From Leptospira saintgironsiae (GTDB taxonomy: Bacteria > Spirochaetota > Leptospiria > Leptospirales > Leptospiraceae): DNA of 64,000 bases. Under the pieces are notes generated by a model, which saw only the letters and a program-made list of their open reading frames with translations, made no database searches and had not been told where the DNA came from. This document shows, one piece after another, positions 36,062 to 44,483 of this stretch. The stretch's first letter is position 1, and each line of letters opens with the position of its first letter. Both the position numbers and the translations under genes were made by a program. The stretch is from the NCBI RefSeq assembly GCF_002811765.1, contig NZ_NPDR01000001.1, positions 1,005,367 through 1,069,366 of the forward strand, in the 5' to 3' direction.

Positions 36062-36081
36062 TCCTCCGAGAAAAAGGAGGA
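36062..36081 (-). promoter_or_regulatory. cutA: Hairpin masking the cutA ribosome-binding site
   Basis: On the minus strand TCCTCC, an eight-base TTTTTCTC loop and GGAGGA form a perfect 6-bp stem; GGAGGA is the cutA Shine-Dalgarno, 3 bases before ATG 36058. Folding would hide it from the ribosome and make cutA translation conditional. Confidence 0.5.
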
Positions 36082-36127
36082 TAAGAAGTATTCATTCTTT
36101 GTCCAGTCTTTCTTTGGAAAGATTGGA

Positions 36128-36604
36128 TCAGTATCTGGGAGCGTTCGGATCCGAATAATTTCCTTTGCCAGAGTTAGGCATCGAACCTCTTGAGCTAGAA
36201 GGATTATAATTATCGCAAAGATTGCTGCATCTTGCGATACAATCTTCTCTCTTGCGATCCACAGTGACTGCAGTAAAAACAGTTTCTACCCTAGGGATTG
36301 GATATTGGGTCCAACATTGGCTCTTGCAGTTTCCATATTTAGCAGCACAATTCTTGGCGGTGTTTTGATCCGAACCAGCAGAGATCATCATATCAAAAAG
36401 TTCCTGCTCTTCTCTGGTTTTGAATTCTCCCTTTTTGCCTCTTTTGGACAATTCCTGTTTGCTTAGGTTGGCATCTTCTGCTTCCGGAAAATCCTCTACT
36501 GAGCCTTTTCCTTTAATCTTACCTGATTCGTTGGAACTCCAATCCACTGCGAAAAAGCAGTTTAGAATAAAGAAGAATAGTAATATTCCGAATTTAATTT
36601 TCAT
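36128..36604 (-). CDS. Cysteine-rich lipoprotein, hypothetical
   Basis: About 158 residues from ATG 36604 (a longer reading from 36676 adds an implausible 24 residues). The signal peptide MKIKFGILLFFFILNC ends in a possible lipobox Cys. The mature part has a charged Lys/Glu stretch, then six cysteines between about residues 90 and 135 (CAAKYGNCKSQC and CIARCSNLC), suggesting disulphides in an exported protein. A Ser/Gly/Asn-rich tail follows. It is probably monocistronic, divergent from the beta-lactamase-like gene. The 180-base upstream gap holds a palindrome at 36747-36762. Confidence 0.7.
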   Translation of the reverse strand: MKIKFGILLFFFILNCFFAVDWSSNESGKIKGKGSVEDFPEAEDANLSKQELSKRGKKGEFKTREEQELFDMMISAGSDQNTAKNCAAKYGNCKSQCWTQYPIPRVETVFTAVTVDRKREDCIARCSNLCDNYNPSSSRGSMPNSGKGNYSDPNAPRY

Positions 36605-36819
36605 CAGATTTCTAAAAACTAAACCTTTGGGATTAGAATTAGCCAAATATTTTCGTCGTTTAACAAATAAATACATAATTTTTGCACTCTTTTACACTGA
36701 AATCGGATGGAAAAAAATTTCCAAATCAGGTCTCAATAGTATTGAATGTAGGATAACCTACAATAGAGTCTGTCTAAGCAGTACTTAAGACCTAAGAAAT
36801 TGATTGGAGGGTCTTTTTA

Positions 36820-38076
36820 GTGAGTAGTTTTTTTACAAGTTCATCAGTAAAACGTTTCATTCTCTTTTCTTTAGTTATCCTTTTTATTTCTAATTGTAGT
36901 GCCCTAGATTGGGGCTGGGTAAGACTCCCTTCCGGACTTGCTTGGGAGCAAAATGAGACCTTAGATAGAAACCCTGTAGAAGGTTTTCGGGTAGAATTTC
37001 CGGAAGAATTGGGCCTGGATTCCAGACCCTTAGTAGAATTTTCCAAAAAACTCAGAAAAGAAAAAACAGAGGTCCGCTCTCTTCTTATCTTAAAAGAAGG
37101 AAACCTGGTATTCGAAAGATATGCCGGAGGAATTTCAAGAGATCATAATCATAATATGTATTCTGTGACCAAATCTGTGGTCTCGATGTTATTAGGGATT
37201 TGTTATACAAATGATTGTGGGGTAGACTTAGAAGATAGTCTTTCCAGTGCAGAGTCTAGTTTGCCTGGCCTTCTTCCTTCCGAATTAAAAGGAAAAGAAT
37301 CTATACGGCTCAAGGACGCATTACGTATGAGTTCCGGAATGGGCTGGGATTCATTTCCTAAAAAAGAAGATATCAGAACCGATGCTGACCCACTTGCGAT
37401 CGCTTGGATACCTGCAGTATCCTCTGCACCTGGAACTAAATTCGAATATTCTAATGGAGATACTCAATTGGTCGCCGGTTATCTGGAAGCCAAAACAGGT
37501 AAAACATTATACGAATATTCAAAGAACACAGCATTTGCCTGGTTAGGTTTTAAGGGAGAAGAATGGAATACATCCAAATCAGGAAGACAAACCGCTGGTT
37601 TCGGACTTCGTTTAAGACCAATTGATATGGCGAAGTTAGGGCAGCTTTATCTGGACGGGGGAAAATGGCATGGACGTCAGGTATTAAAACCTGAGTGGAT
37701 CGCTATGACCTTAGAGCCAGGAGTAGAAAAAAGATATGGCCTCCAATTTTGGATCCATGAATTTGAAGGAAAGCCTAGCTTCATGGCAAACGGAAAAGGT
37801 GGTCAGTTCATCTATGTGATCCCTCATCGTAAGATCGTTTTAGTGATGACGAGCGCCATTTGGGACAAGGCACCTGATTTAGTTTTAACTTCCGCTTTAG
37901 ATGCCATCAAGGCATCTTTAATATCTACTGATAAAATCCCTTCTCCTGACAGAGAAGAAGCGCTTCTGAGAGAGTTAAGAACATCTTCCAGAACTTCTTT
38001 AGACCCTAAGCTTAAAGAAGGGGCAGATGAAACAAGGATTGCAGCAGAACCAGGGATGAAACAAAATCATCCTTAA
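36820..38076 (+). CDS. Beta-lactamase class C-family serine hydrolase, lipoprotein
   Basis: A 418-residue protein of the serine beta-lactamase/esterase/DD-peptidase clan. GTG at 36820 has GGAGG at 36806-36810. A signal segment ends in FISNCSAL, a likely lipobox. The active-site SxxK is SVTKS near residue 117, YxN is YSNGD near 210, and a KGG-like third motif lies in ANGKGGQFIYV near 325. Such proteins hydrolyse esters or small amides in the envelope; true beta-lactam activity cannot be inferred. The next gene starts right after the stop. Confidence 0.9.
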   Translation: MSSFFTSSSVKRFILFSLVILFISNCSALDWGWVRLPSGLAWEQNETLDRNPVEGFRVEFPEELGLDSRPLVEFSKKLRKEKTEVRSLLILKEGNLVFERYAGGISRDHNHNMYSVTKSVVSMLLGICYTNDCGVDLEDSLSSAESSLPGLLPSELKGKESIRLKDALRMSSGMGWDSFPKKEDIRTDADPLAIAWIPAVSSAPGTKFEYSNGDTQLVAGYLEAKTGKTLYEYSKNTAFAWLGFKGEEWNTSKSGRQTAGFGLRLRPIDMAKLGQLYLDGGKWHGRQVLKPEWIAMTLEPGVEKRYGLQFWIHEFEGKPSFMANGKGGQFIYVIPHRKIVLVMTSAIWDKAPDLVLTSALDAIKASLISTDKIPSPDREEALLRELRTSSRTSLDPKLKEGADETRIAAEPGMKQNHP

Positions 38077-38826
38077 ATGAAGACTGTTCTAATTCCAATC
38101 CCTCAAATCGATTTCGACCCTACAGAAGTATCCGTTCCTTGGAAGGTTCTGAAAGAAAACGGATATAAGATCATATTTGCAACTCCAAGTGGTACCTCTG
38201 GAGAAGCCGATTTCAGAATGGTAACCGGAAAAGGTTTAGGAATTCTTTCTCCAGTATTAAGAGCAAAAAATGATGATGTTCTTCTTTATAGAGAATTAGA
38301 AAAATCGAATGAGTTTTTGAATCCTAAAAAGTATGAGTCTGTCAAATTAGATTCCTTCGATGTGTTACTTCTCCCAGGAGGACACGCAAAAGGAATGAGA
38401 GTTTATCTGGAATCAGAACCTTTGCAAAAATTGGTCGGAAATACATTCGCGGAAGGGAAACCAGTAGCTGCAATTTGCCACGGAGTACTTCTCGCAGCAA
38501 GATCCAAAAATCCTAAAACAAAAAAGTCCAGCTTATATGGACTCAAGACTACTGGACTTTTGAAATCTCAGGAACTTCTGGCTTGGAATTTAACTCGTGC
38601 TTGGCTTGGAGATTATTATAGGACTTATCCTACGCCGTTACAGGACGAGGTGATTTCTTTTTTAGAATCTAAGGTTGATTTCCAAGAAGGGCCTATGCCT
38701 GTTGCCAGAGATAGTTTCTCTAATATTAAACCGGGGTTCAGTGTTTTGGATAAGTCTTATCTTTCCGCAAGATGGCCTGGAGATGCGCATAAGTTTGCCT
38801 ATGAACTTCCTGAATTCTTCGGATAA
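38077..38826 (+). CDS. DJ-1/PfpI-family protein, Hsp31-type
   Basis: A 249-residue member of the DJ-1/PfpI family. The nucleophile elbow is AAICHGVLLAARS with Cys near residue 134, and LLPGGHAKGMRVYL near 100 is the glycine-rich turn. Related proteins act as glyoxalase III/deglycase or chaperone-protease. Size and the AWLGDYYRTYPTPLQDEV insert suggest the Hsp31-like branch. It abuts the serine hydrolase gene and is likely co-transcribed. Confidence 0.88.
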   Translation: MKTVLIPIPQIDFDPTEVSVPWKVLKENGYKIIFATPSGTSGEADFRMVTGKGLGILSPVLRAKNDDVLLYRELEKSNEFLNPKKYESVKLDSFDVLLLPGGHAKGMRVYLESEPLQKLVGNTFAEGKPVAAICHGVLLAARSKNPKTKKSSLYGLKTTGLLKSQELLAWNLTRAWLGDYYRTYPTPLQDEVISFLESKVDFQEGPMPVARDSFSNIKPGFSVLDKSYLSARWPGDAHKFAYELPEFFG

Positions 38827-38872
38827 TTCTGGTTTTTGATTTTCCTTTAATATAGCATAAGCATATTGACTA

Positions 38873-38898
38873 TAGAGAGTTCGGATATAGGCTCTCTA
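38873..38898 (+). promoter_or_regulatory. Leader hairpin upstream of the HAD hydrolase
   Basis: TAGAGAG (38873-38879) and CTCTCTA (38892-38898) pair over a 12-base loop immediately before ATG 38910. A TTGACT at about 38866 may be a -35 box; no convincing -10 follows. Confidence 0.3.
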
Positions 38899-38909
38899 CT
38901 GATAACCAA

Positions 38910-39611
38910 ATGAGTTCCAAAGAACATTACATTTTTCTGGATGTGGGAGATACTCTCCTTACAATGAAAAAGCCTGCGGGGGAAGTGTATTTTGAAGTTC
39001 TAAAAGAATTCGGTCTGGATAGTTCTAAACATCAGAACGGTTACATGGAGCGAGCCTTTCGTAAAGCATATGCTCACATGACGCGTCATCCACTTCCGGA
39101 CTTCAGAGATAAGTTCCATGCTCACGAAGATGGAAGCGAAGGTTGGTGGAGAGAACTGTTGGGCTTCTTCTTAAAAGAAATTGGCTCCGATTTGGAACCT
39201 GATCCTATTTTCCAATCTATATTCAAACGTTTTGATGAACCTTCTGTCTGGGAGATAGATCCAGGCTTTTATGAATTAGTAGAATTTGCGAAACAAAGAG
39301 GTTCTGGTCTTGGGATCATTTCCAACTGGGATCATAGACTCAAACAATTACTGGCGAGTGTAGGCGTTCTAGATTATTTTTATCCAGTGATCGTTTCTGC
39401 AGAATTCGGATACGAAAAACCTTCTCCTTTGATATTCCAAGAAGCGGAGAAGTTAGTGGGACTTTCTCCTGACAAACTAATCTACTGCGGTGATAAAGTG
39501 GAGTTGGATATTGTGCCTACGAGGTCCAGAGGATGGACAGCATTTCACAAACATGCGGACGGAGATATCCGAGATCTGGGAGAGCTGACGACTATACTAA
39601 AAAAAGGGTAG
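38910..39611 (+). CDS. HAD-superfamily hydrolase
   Basis: A 233-residue phosphatase-like protein. Motif I is FLDVGDTLLTM (Asp nucleophile near 10), motif II IISNWDHRL near 132, motif III the Lys in EFGYEKPSPLIF near 170, and motif IV YCGDKVELDIV near 194. The cap is the helical C1 type, as in HDHD3/phosphoglycolate-phosphatase-like enzymes. Substrate is unknown. Confidence 0.9.
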   Translation: MSSKEHYIFLDVGDTLLTMKKPAGEVYFEVLKEFGLDSSKHQNGYMERAFRKAYAHMTRHPLPDFRDKFHAHEDGSEGWWRELLGFFLKEIGSDLEPDPIFQSIFKRFDEPSVWEIDPGFYELVEFAKQRGSGLGIISNWDHRLKQLLASVGVLDYFYPVIVSAEFGYEKPSPLIFQEAEKLVGLSPDKLIYCGDKVELDIVPTRSRGWTAFHKHADGDIRDLGELTTILKKG

Positions 39612-39685
39612 TTTATCCTCTTTCGAATTCTTTTCCTCTTCCGAACAAGTCTAACCGAATATAAAAAAATCGAGTTAGAACAAAA

Positions 39686-40231
39686 ATGAAAGTACTCGCC
39701 GTCTCCGGAAGTTTAAGAAAAGGTTCTTCCAATACAGCCTTATTACTCGCAGCAAAAAGGATCGCAAATGGTTCTTTGCAAATCACTCTCGCGGATCCAA
39801 TAGATCGGATCCCTCACTTTAATCCTGACTTAGATACAGATACTCCTCCTAAAGAAGTTATAGAGTGGAGAAGGGAACTGAAAGAAGCAGATGCGATTCT
39901 TTTTTCTAGTCCTGAATATGCGTTTGCGATCCCAGGCGTTTTGAAGAATGCGCTAGATTGGATCGTGTCCAGTGCGGAACTTTATGGAAAGCCTGTTGGA
40001 CTGATCAATGCATCTCCAGGTTATGGAGGAGCCTCCAAGGCCCAGGAAGCTTTTTTACATTTATTGAATGTACTTACAGTTAAAATAAACGATGATTGTG
40101 TTCTAAGTATTCCTTCCGTAAATAAAAAAGTGGATCCAGAAGGGAATATCATGGACGAGCAAACGGAGAAGGAGCTCAAAAACTGCTTGGTGAGTCTGGA
40201 ACGTTTGATCCAAGATTCCAAACTTTCTTGA
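39686..40231 (+). CDS. NADPH-dependent FMN reductase
   Basis: A 181-residue flavodoxin-like protein. VSGSLRKGSSNTALL at the N-terminus is the FMN phosphate loop, and SPEYAFAIPGVLKNALDWI near 72-90 binds the isoalloxazine ring. It likely reduces quinones, azo dyes or chromate, or supplies reduced flavin. It is an independent unit upstream of the peroxiredoxin, with a 189-base gap to it. Confidence 0.9.
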   Translation: MKVLAVSGSLRKGSSNTALLLAAKRIANGSLQITLADPIDRIPHFNPDLDTDTPPKEVIEWRRELKEADAILFSSPEYAFAIPGVLKNALDWIVSSAELYGKPVGLINASPGYGGASKAQEAFLHLLNVLTVKINDDCVLSIPSVNKKVDPEGNIMDEQTEKELKNCLVSLERLIQDSKLS

Positions 40232-40351
40232 TTACCAGAGGCTGACTCGATGCAAATATCCCTAAAAGGATGTAAAATCGTTAGAAAACGGAAGAAAATC
40301 TCATAAAATTCTGTTTTATTGTTATTTATCTTATATTTTAAATAATTAATC

Positions 40352-40361
40352 CGCTATAGCG
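40352..40361 (+). promoter_or_regulatory. Palindrome in the AT-rich peroxiredoxin upstream region
   Basis: CGCTATAGCG is a perfect 10-base palindrome, flanked by AT on both sides, 60 bases before the peroxiredoxin ATG. TATAAT at 40378-40383 is a likely -10. It may be an operator for a redox regulator; it does not match the classic PerR box. Confidence 0.3.
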
Positions 40362-40420
40362 AATAAAATCCTTGCAATATAATGGAATATTGGCCATAAC
40401 TGAAATCAGGAGTATCGATT

Positions 40421-41056
40421 ATGGCACTTAGATTAGGTGATGTGGCCCCGGATTTCCAGGCAGAAACTTCCGATGGACCGATAGAATTTCATAAATATTT
40501 GGGAGAAGGTTGGGGAATCTTATTCTCGCATCCAAAAGATTATACTCCCGTTTGCACTACAGAACTTGGTTACGTTGCAAAAATTAAACCTGAATTCGAA
40601 AAGAGAAATGTTAAGGTTCTAGCATTATCCGTGGATCCAGTAGACTCTCATAAGGGTTGGATCGGAGATATTAACGAAACCCAAAACACTACAGTAAACT
40701 ATCCTATCATTGCGGACGCAGACAAAAAAGTTTCCGGTCTTTATGATATGATTCATCCGAATGCGAGTGAAACTACAACAGTACGTTCTGTATTCGTGAT
40801 CGGCCCGGATAAAAAAGTGAAACTGACTTTAACTTATCCAGCATCTACTGGAAGGAACTTCGATGAACTTTTGAGAGTGATTGATTCTCTTCAATTGACT
40901 GCGAATTACAGTGTTGCGACACCTGCAAACTGGAAACACGGAGAGGATGTAATTATTGTTCCTTCTGTTTCCGACGAGGATGCTGAGAAAAAATTCCCGA
41001 AAGGTTTTAAGAAGATTAAACCTTATTTGAGATACACTCCTCAGCCAAATAAGTAA
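40421..41056 (+). CDS. 1-Cys peroxiredoxin, Prdx6-like
   Basis: A 211-residue peroxiredoxin that reduces hydrogen peroxide and alkyl peroxides in the cytoplasm. The peroxidatic Cys45 is in DYTPVCTTELGYVAKI. No resolving Cys is present elsewhere in the sequence, which fits the 1-Cys (Prdx6/Tpx-like) class. The C-terminal half has the Prdx6 arm (ATPANWKHGEDVIIVPSVSD). ATCAGGAGT is the ribosome site. A clear terminator follows. Confidence 0.94.
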   Translation: MALRLGDVAPDFQAETSDGPIEFHKYLGEGWGILFSHPKDYTPVCTTELGYVAKIKPEFEKRNVKVLALSVDPVDSHKGWIGDINETQNTTVNYPIIADADKKVSGLYDMIHPNASETTTVRSVFVIGPDKKVKLTLTYPASTGRNFDELLRVIDSLQLTANYSVATPANWKHGEDVIIVPSVSDEDAEKKFPKGFKKIKPYLRYTPQPNK

Positions 41057-41080
41057 GCAGAAATCAATTCTCTATTTTAG

Positions 41081-41105
41081 AAAGGAGTCTTCGGACTCCT
41101 TTTTT
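41081..41105 (+). terminator. Rho-independent terminator after the peroxiredoxin gene
   Basis: AAAGGAGTC TTCG GACTCCTTT with a T run to 41105. The 9-bp stem has a UUCG tetraloop. Confidence 0.9.
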
Positions 41106-41135
41106 ATTATATTCTATTTTTATAAACTTCCTCCG

Positions 41136-41193
41136 GAATATTGATTCCGAAATTAATATTTTTCATAAAAAGTACGCGCGGAAATCAATATTC
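41136..41193 (+). repeat. Inverted repeat upstream of the coiled-coil membrane protein
   Basis: GAATATTGATTCC (41136-41148) is inverted as GGAAATCAATATTC (41180-41193), with one extra base. The left arm is also a small palindrome of its own (CGGAAT attg ATTCCG). It lies about 60 bases before the start codon and could be a regulatory structure or operator. Confidence 0.45.
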
Positions 41194-41254
41194 TGCACCT
41201 GAGCCTCATATCGGGGAAATTTATATTGCAAGCTTCTCCGCAAGGAGCATAATA

Positions 41255-41563
41255 ATGGCGACGCCTATGTTTCGCAGAATACCGCGAATATTGGAAGAAG
41301 TATTGGGTAACGAAGGGACGAACGAATTTGTGGATTTTATCAATGATTCTTTCGCGGCTAACAAGGAGAATGTAATGGAACTCGTTTTCGAAAGATTTGA
41401 AAAGAGACTCTCGGAAGAGCTAAACATATTTCGAGCTGAGTATAAAGCAGATATTGCAGAATTACGTTTAGAAATGCATAAACTCATCTCTTCTCAGACA
41501 AAATGGATGGTAGGTGCAATCATAGCTTTGACCGGTATTTTCTCGATCATAGTCAAATTATAA
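41255..41563 (+). CDS. Small coiled-coil, C-terminally membrane-anchored protein
   Basis: About 102 residues, starting at ATG 41255 behind AAGGAG at 41239-41244. A frame open from 41141 lacks a ribosome site. Residues 20-75 form a charged coiled coil (FERFEKRLSEELNIFRAEYK) and 80-100 a membrane helix ending at the C-terminus (MVGAIIALTGIFSIIVKL). The layout resembles DUF1640/CCDC90-type proteins. Function is unknown. Confidence 0.75.
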   Translation: MATPMFRRIPRILEEVLGNEGTNEFVDFINDSFAANKENVMELVFERFEKRLSEELNIFRAEYKADIAELRLEMHKLISSQTKWMVGAIIALTGIFSIIVKL

Positions 41564-41578
41564 TTTATCGAAAGAGCT

Positions 41579-42274
41579 TTAGGATTTGGAAAGTCTTTCA
41601 ATGGATCTGACAGCGATTTCCTTTCTAAGATCTTGGCCTTTTTTCTTAGAGGCCTTCGTTTCAGAGACCAAGTCTGAGTTAGCCGTTTTAGGATGCCCGC
41701 TCAAAAAGGGAGGTTCTGGATTGTATTCTATCATTAGTTGGATTTCTTCCGCGGCTTGTTGCCCTTGGATCTCTGCTACAACCTGGAGTGCGAAATCGAT
41801 TCCAGCTGTGACTCCACCTCCAGTAATTCGATTTCGATCAATTACCACTCTATCTTCTTTCACATCGATTTCTGGAAAAAGTTTTAGTACATCTAAAGAA
41901 AGCCAATGTGTGGTTGCCTTGTACCCATTTAATAAACCGGCAGCAGCTAAAACTAAAGAACCAGTGCATACAGAGCTAACGTATTTAGAAGATTTCGATT
42001 TTTCTCTCAACCAATTCAGGATCTTTTCGTTTTCCATGAGTCGATTCACACCGAGTCCACCTGGAACTAAGACCAAATCTAAATCTATGTTTTCGTCTAA
42101 ACTTTTATCTGGAAGAATGAAAAGTCCTCTTTCGGATGGGATTGGTTCCTCGGTTTCAGCAATTACATAAACTTTGGAATTTTTCATTCTGGAGAATACT
42201 TCATAAGGACCTACAAAATCCAATGGGGTTAGATCCGGAAAGATAAGTAATCCGATTTTGAAAGGTTCTTGCAT
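41579..42274 (-). CDS. DJ-1/PfpI-family protein, isonitrile-hydratase-like
   Basis: A 231-residue member of the ThiJ/PfpI family, unrelated in detail to the one at 38077. The nucleophile elbow is VSSVCTGSLVLAAAG (Cys near 103), LVPGGLGVNRLM near 70 is the glycine loop, and ATTHWLSLDVL near 120 and GGGVTAGIDFALQ near 155 match the InhA-type group. It lacks the AraC domain seen in some relatives. The last 40 residues are a charged tail. Confidence 0.85.
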   Translation of the reverse strand: MQEPFKIGLLIFPDLTPLDFVGPYEVFSRMKNSKVYVIAETEEPIPSERGLFILPDKSLDENIDLDLVLVPGGLGVNRLMENEKILNWLREKSKSSKYVSSVCTGSLVLAAAGLLNGYKATTHWLSLDVLKLFPEIDVKEDRVVIDRNRITGGGVTAGIDFALQVVAEIQGQQAAEEIQLMIEYNPEPPFLSGHPKTANSDLVSETKASKKKGQDLRKEIAVRSIERLSKS

Positions 42275-42468
42275 AGATATATTGGATATGACTAGGAGAA
42301 GTCTTCAAGTCGAATTCGAAAGAAAAGTTTTAGAGGAGTTGCGATAGGTTTGTTTTCGAAAATTCAAATAGAGGAGAAGGTTCGGTATTGATAAAAATCA
42401 GTTAAACGGTGCTTCTTGAAATATCCTAATTTGGTATATTCTGAATTGGGAAGTAGAATTAGCATCTC

Positions 42469-42765
42469 TTGGCTAAAACAATCTACACCGAAGAATATAA
42501 GATTTTCCAAAAGTTGCTAAAAAAAGCGAGGGAAGACGCGGGCCTGACCCAGGTGGATGTTGCCGAGGCACTTAAAACACCCCAATCTTTCATTTCAAAA
42601 ATCGAGGCCGGAGACAGAAGGATAGATGTCATCGAATTCTGGAACCTCGCAAAACTTTATAAAAAGCCAGTGGACTTCTTCTTTAAGTTTGATGATAAGT
42701 CAGAACCTAAATCCAAGAAAAAATCTCTCAAAGCGGCAAGTTCTACTAAAAGAAAATCCAAATAG
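42469..42765 (+). CDS. XRE-family DNA-binding protein
   Basis: A 98-residue protein with a Cro/C1-type helix-turn-helix: AREDAGLTQVDVAEALKTPQ then SFISKIEAGDRRIDVIEFWN at about 18-58. The C-terminal 25 residues are Lys/Ser-rich. TTG at 42469 is the only start possible before the domain; a TATATT at 42435-42440 is a plausible -10. Target genes are unknown. Confidence 0.85.
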   Translation: MAKTIYTEEYKIFQKLLKKAREDAGLTQVDVAEALKTPQSFISKIEAGDRRIDVIEFWNLAKLYKKPVDFFFKFDDKSEPKSKKKSLKAASSTKRKSK

Positions 42766-42875
42766 TATTTATTTTCGATCCGTTGGGCTTCCAACCTAAT
42801 CTATCTTTCTTAGAAAAGAATAGCCAAGAACGGCAGTTCTTCTAAAAAATACCGTGCCTTCGGGCAAGAAGCTAA

Positions 42876-43880
42876 ATGAAAGAGAATCGAATTTTACGTC
42901 CTTGGATTTACTGGATTGCCCTCATCTTAACTGCACTTCTTTCCTTCTGGGTGGGGAGACTTGGTTTAGAAAATGTGGATATTCCTTTTTCGGATATTGG
43001 GTCGGAAAAGGAATATATATCCGATTTGTATGAGTTTCCTAAGCCGCGACTTCTTCTTAAAAATGTTCGGTTTTATTGGCAAAAGGATATTTTCGTGGAA
43101 GCGGATCGTCTTTCTCTCGAAGCAATTCCTAAAAATGGAGAGATTCTTCCATTCGATCGGCCTGAACTTTTTACCCTCAAAATTTTAAACGGAAATATCA
43201 GGATTTCATTTGAGAGTCTGGAAAAACTGATTAACGGAAAGTTATTCTCCTTTCCGGAATCCACTCTTCGTAAAATTAAACTTCGTCCAATATTTCATAA
43301 TGGAGCATGGAAACTTAAAATTTCAGGAGAGGTCAAACTTGTAGTCTGGGTCTCCTTCGAAGGGATAGCCACCGTTAAGATCGATCCGGAATCCGGCAGG
43401 ATCTTAGTGGAGAATGAATCTGTCAGAGCATTATTAAATCCTTATACAAAAGAACTTTTAAATACAGTTGGTGTATCTATCGAGGATCTGGTCCGCTTTC
43501 CTAAAGGGAAAGGTTTGGTCTTTTCCGGGAATAAAGTATTTTTTGAACCTTTTTCAGTTTTTCCTGATCCAGAGGTAGAAGGGAAGATCAAAGATCTCAA
43601 ATTGGATGAAAACGCGTTAGATATCGATTTCATTGCGGAACAAGAGGTTCCATCTCCTAAAACAAATTCCAAAAATTATATTTATGTTATTGGTGGAAAA
43701 TTACTCTTCGGAGGGATTCAAGTTCATCAAGGCAGGGTCTTACTCCAAGACAGGGAAGAATCCTCTCTGTTTGAATTCTGTTTTTCAGAATATAAAAAAG
43801 CATTGTCTCTCTCCAATGTAAAGATGGAGGAAGACGGACGTATTCTTATCTTCATGCCTGATTCTCCTCCTCTTAAATAA
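42876..43880 (+). CDS. Hypothetical protein with an N-terminal membrane anchor
   Basis: A 334-residue protein with a hydrophobic segment at about 9-26 (PWIYWIALILTALLSFWVG) and a long beta-rich soluble domain. Segments such as KNVRFYWQKDIFVEADRLSLEA and SFEGIATVKIDPESGRI resemble lipid-binding or AsmA-like beta repeats, but I cannot assign it. No catalytic motif is visible. It probably faces the periplasm. ATG 42876 lacks a strong ribosome site; small hairpins lie in the upstream gap. Confidence 0.7.
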   Translation: MKENRILRPWIYWIALILTALLSFWVGRLGLENVDIPFSDIGSEKEYISDLYEFPKPRLLLKNVRFYWQKDIFVEADRLSLEAIPKNGEILPFDRPELFTLKILNGNIRISFESLEKLINGKLFSFPESTLRKIKLRPIFHNGAWKLKISGEVKLVVWVSFEGIATVKIDPESGRILVENESVRALLNPYTKELLNTVGVSIEDLVRFPKGKGLVFSGNKVFFEPFSVFPDPEVEGKIKDLKLDENALDIDFIAEQEVPSPKTNSKNYIYVIGGKLLFGGIQVHQGRVLLQDREESSLFEFCFSEYKKALSLSNVKMEEDGRILIFMPDSPPLK

Positions 43881-43976
43881 GTCCTTTTATAAATAAAATA
43901 TTTCCAGATTCGTAAAAATTTATAAAATCCGGAACGTTCTTCTTCGAACTCGGTCCTCTTGTTGAAGAGTATACTT

Positions 43977-44483
43977 ATGAATCTTTTCACTTCCAAATTT
44001 ACATCCATTTCGTTTTACGTTAGGAGTCTCTTGCTCCTTGGGGGGATTTTTTTGACGAGTTGTATTTCTCCTCAATACATGAGCGGAGGATGGAGTCCCT
44101 ATCCTTCCGACTATGTTTATAAAGGAGATCTATTCGGTTTGCAGAATTGTTTAAAAGCAGGTTGTTCTGTAGATACGAGGGATCCTTTTACTAGAAATTT
44201 TACTCCATTAATGATAGCGGCAAGAGAAGGCGAAGTTGAGATCGCGGAATTTTTAGTTAGAAGCGGTGCGGATATTAATGCCAAAACGCGAGACGGTCAT
44301 ACTGCTTTAATGATGGCCGTTTACAATCGGAACCTGGACATAGTGAAACTTCTTCTGAAGAATGGAGCAAATGTACATGTAAAAAGTAAACAAGGACATA
44401 CTGCATTTTCGGAAGCAACTTTAGAAGAATCTGCCCAAATCAAAGAGCTACTTCTTCCTTACGAGATTGGTCCAAAAAGATGA
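43977..44483 (+). CDS. Ankyrin-repeat lipoprotein
   Basis: About 168 residues from ATG 43977 (GAAGAG upstream); TTG 43959 would add six residues. The signal peptide ends at GGIFLTSC, a good lipobox. Two and a half ankyrin repeats follow: FTPLMIAAREGEVEIAEFLV, GHTALMMAVYNRNLDIVKLL and GHTAFSEATLEESAQIKELL. It is a periplasm- or surface-facing protein-interaction module. It overlaps the next gene by 4 bases. Confidence 0.88.
   Translation: MNLFTSKFTSISFYVRSLLLLGGIFLTSCISPQYMSGGWSPYPSDYVYKGDLFGLQNCLKAGCSVDTRDPFTRNFTPLMIAAREGEVEIAEFLVRSGADINAKTRDGHTALMMAVYNRNLDIVKLLLKNGANVHVKSKQGHTAFSEATLEESAQIKELLLPYEIGPKR

Noticed and set aside
41586..42170. 194-residue open frame on the plus strand opposite the DJ-1/PfpI gene
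   Set aside because: The opposite strand encodes a complete DJ-1 family protein with its active-site Cys; the plus-strand product is Ser-rich with no motif.
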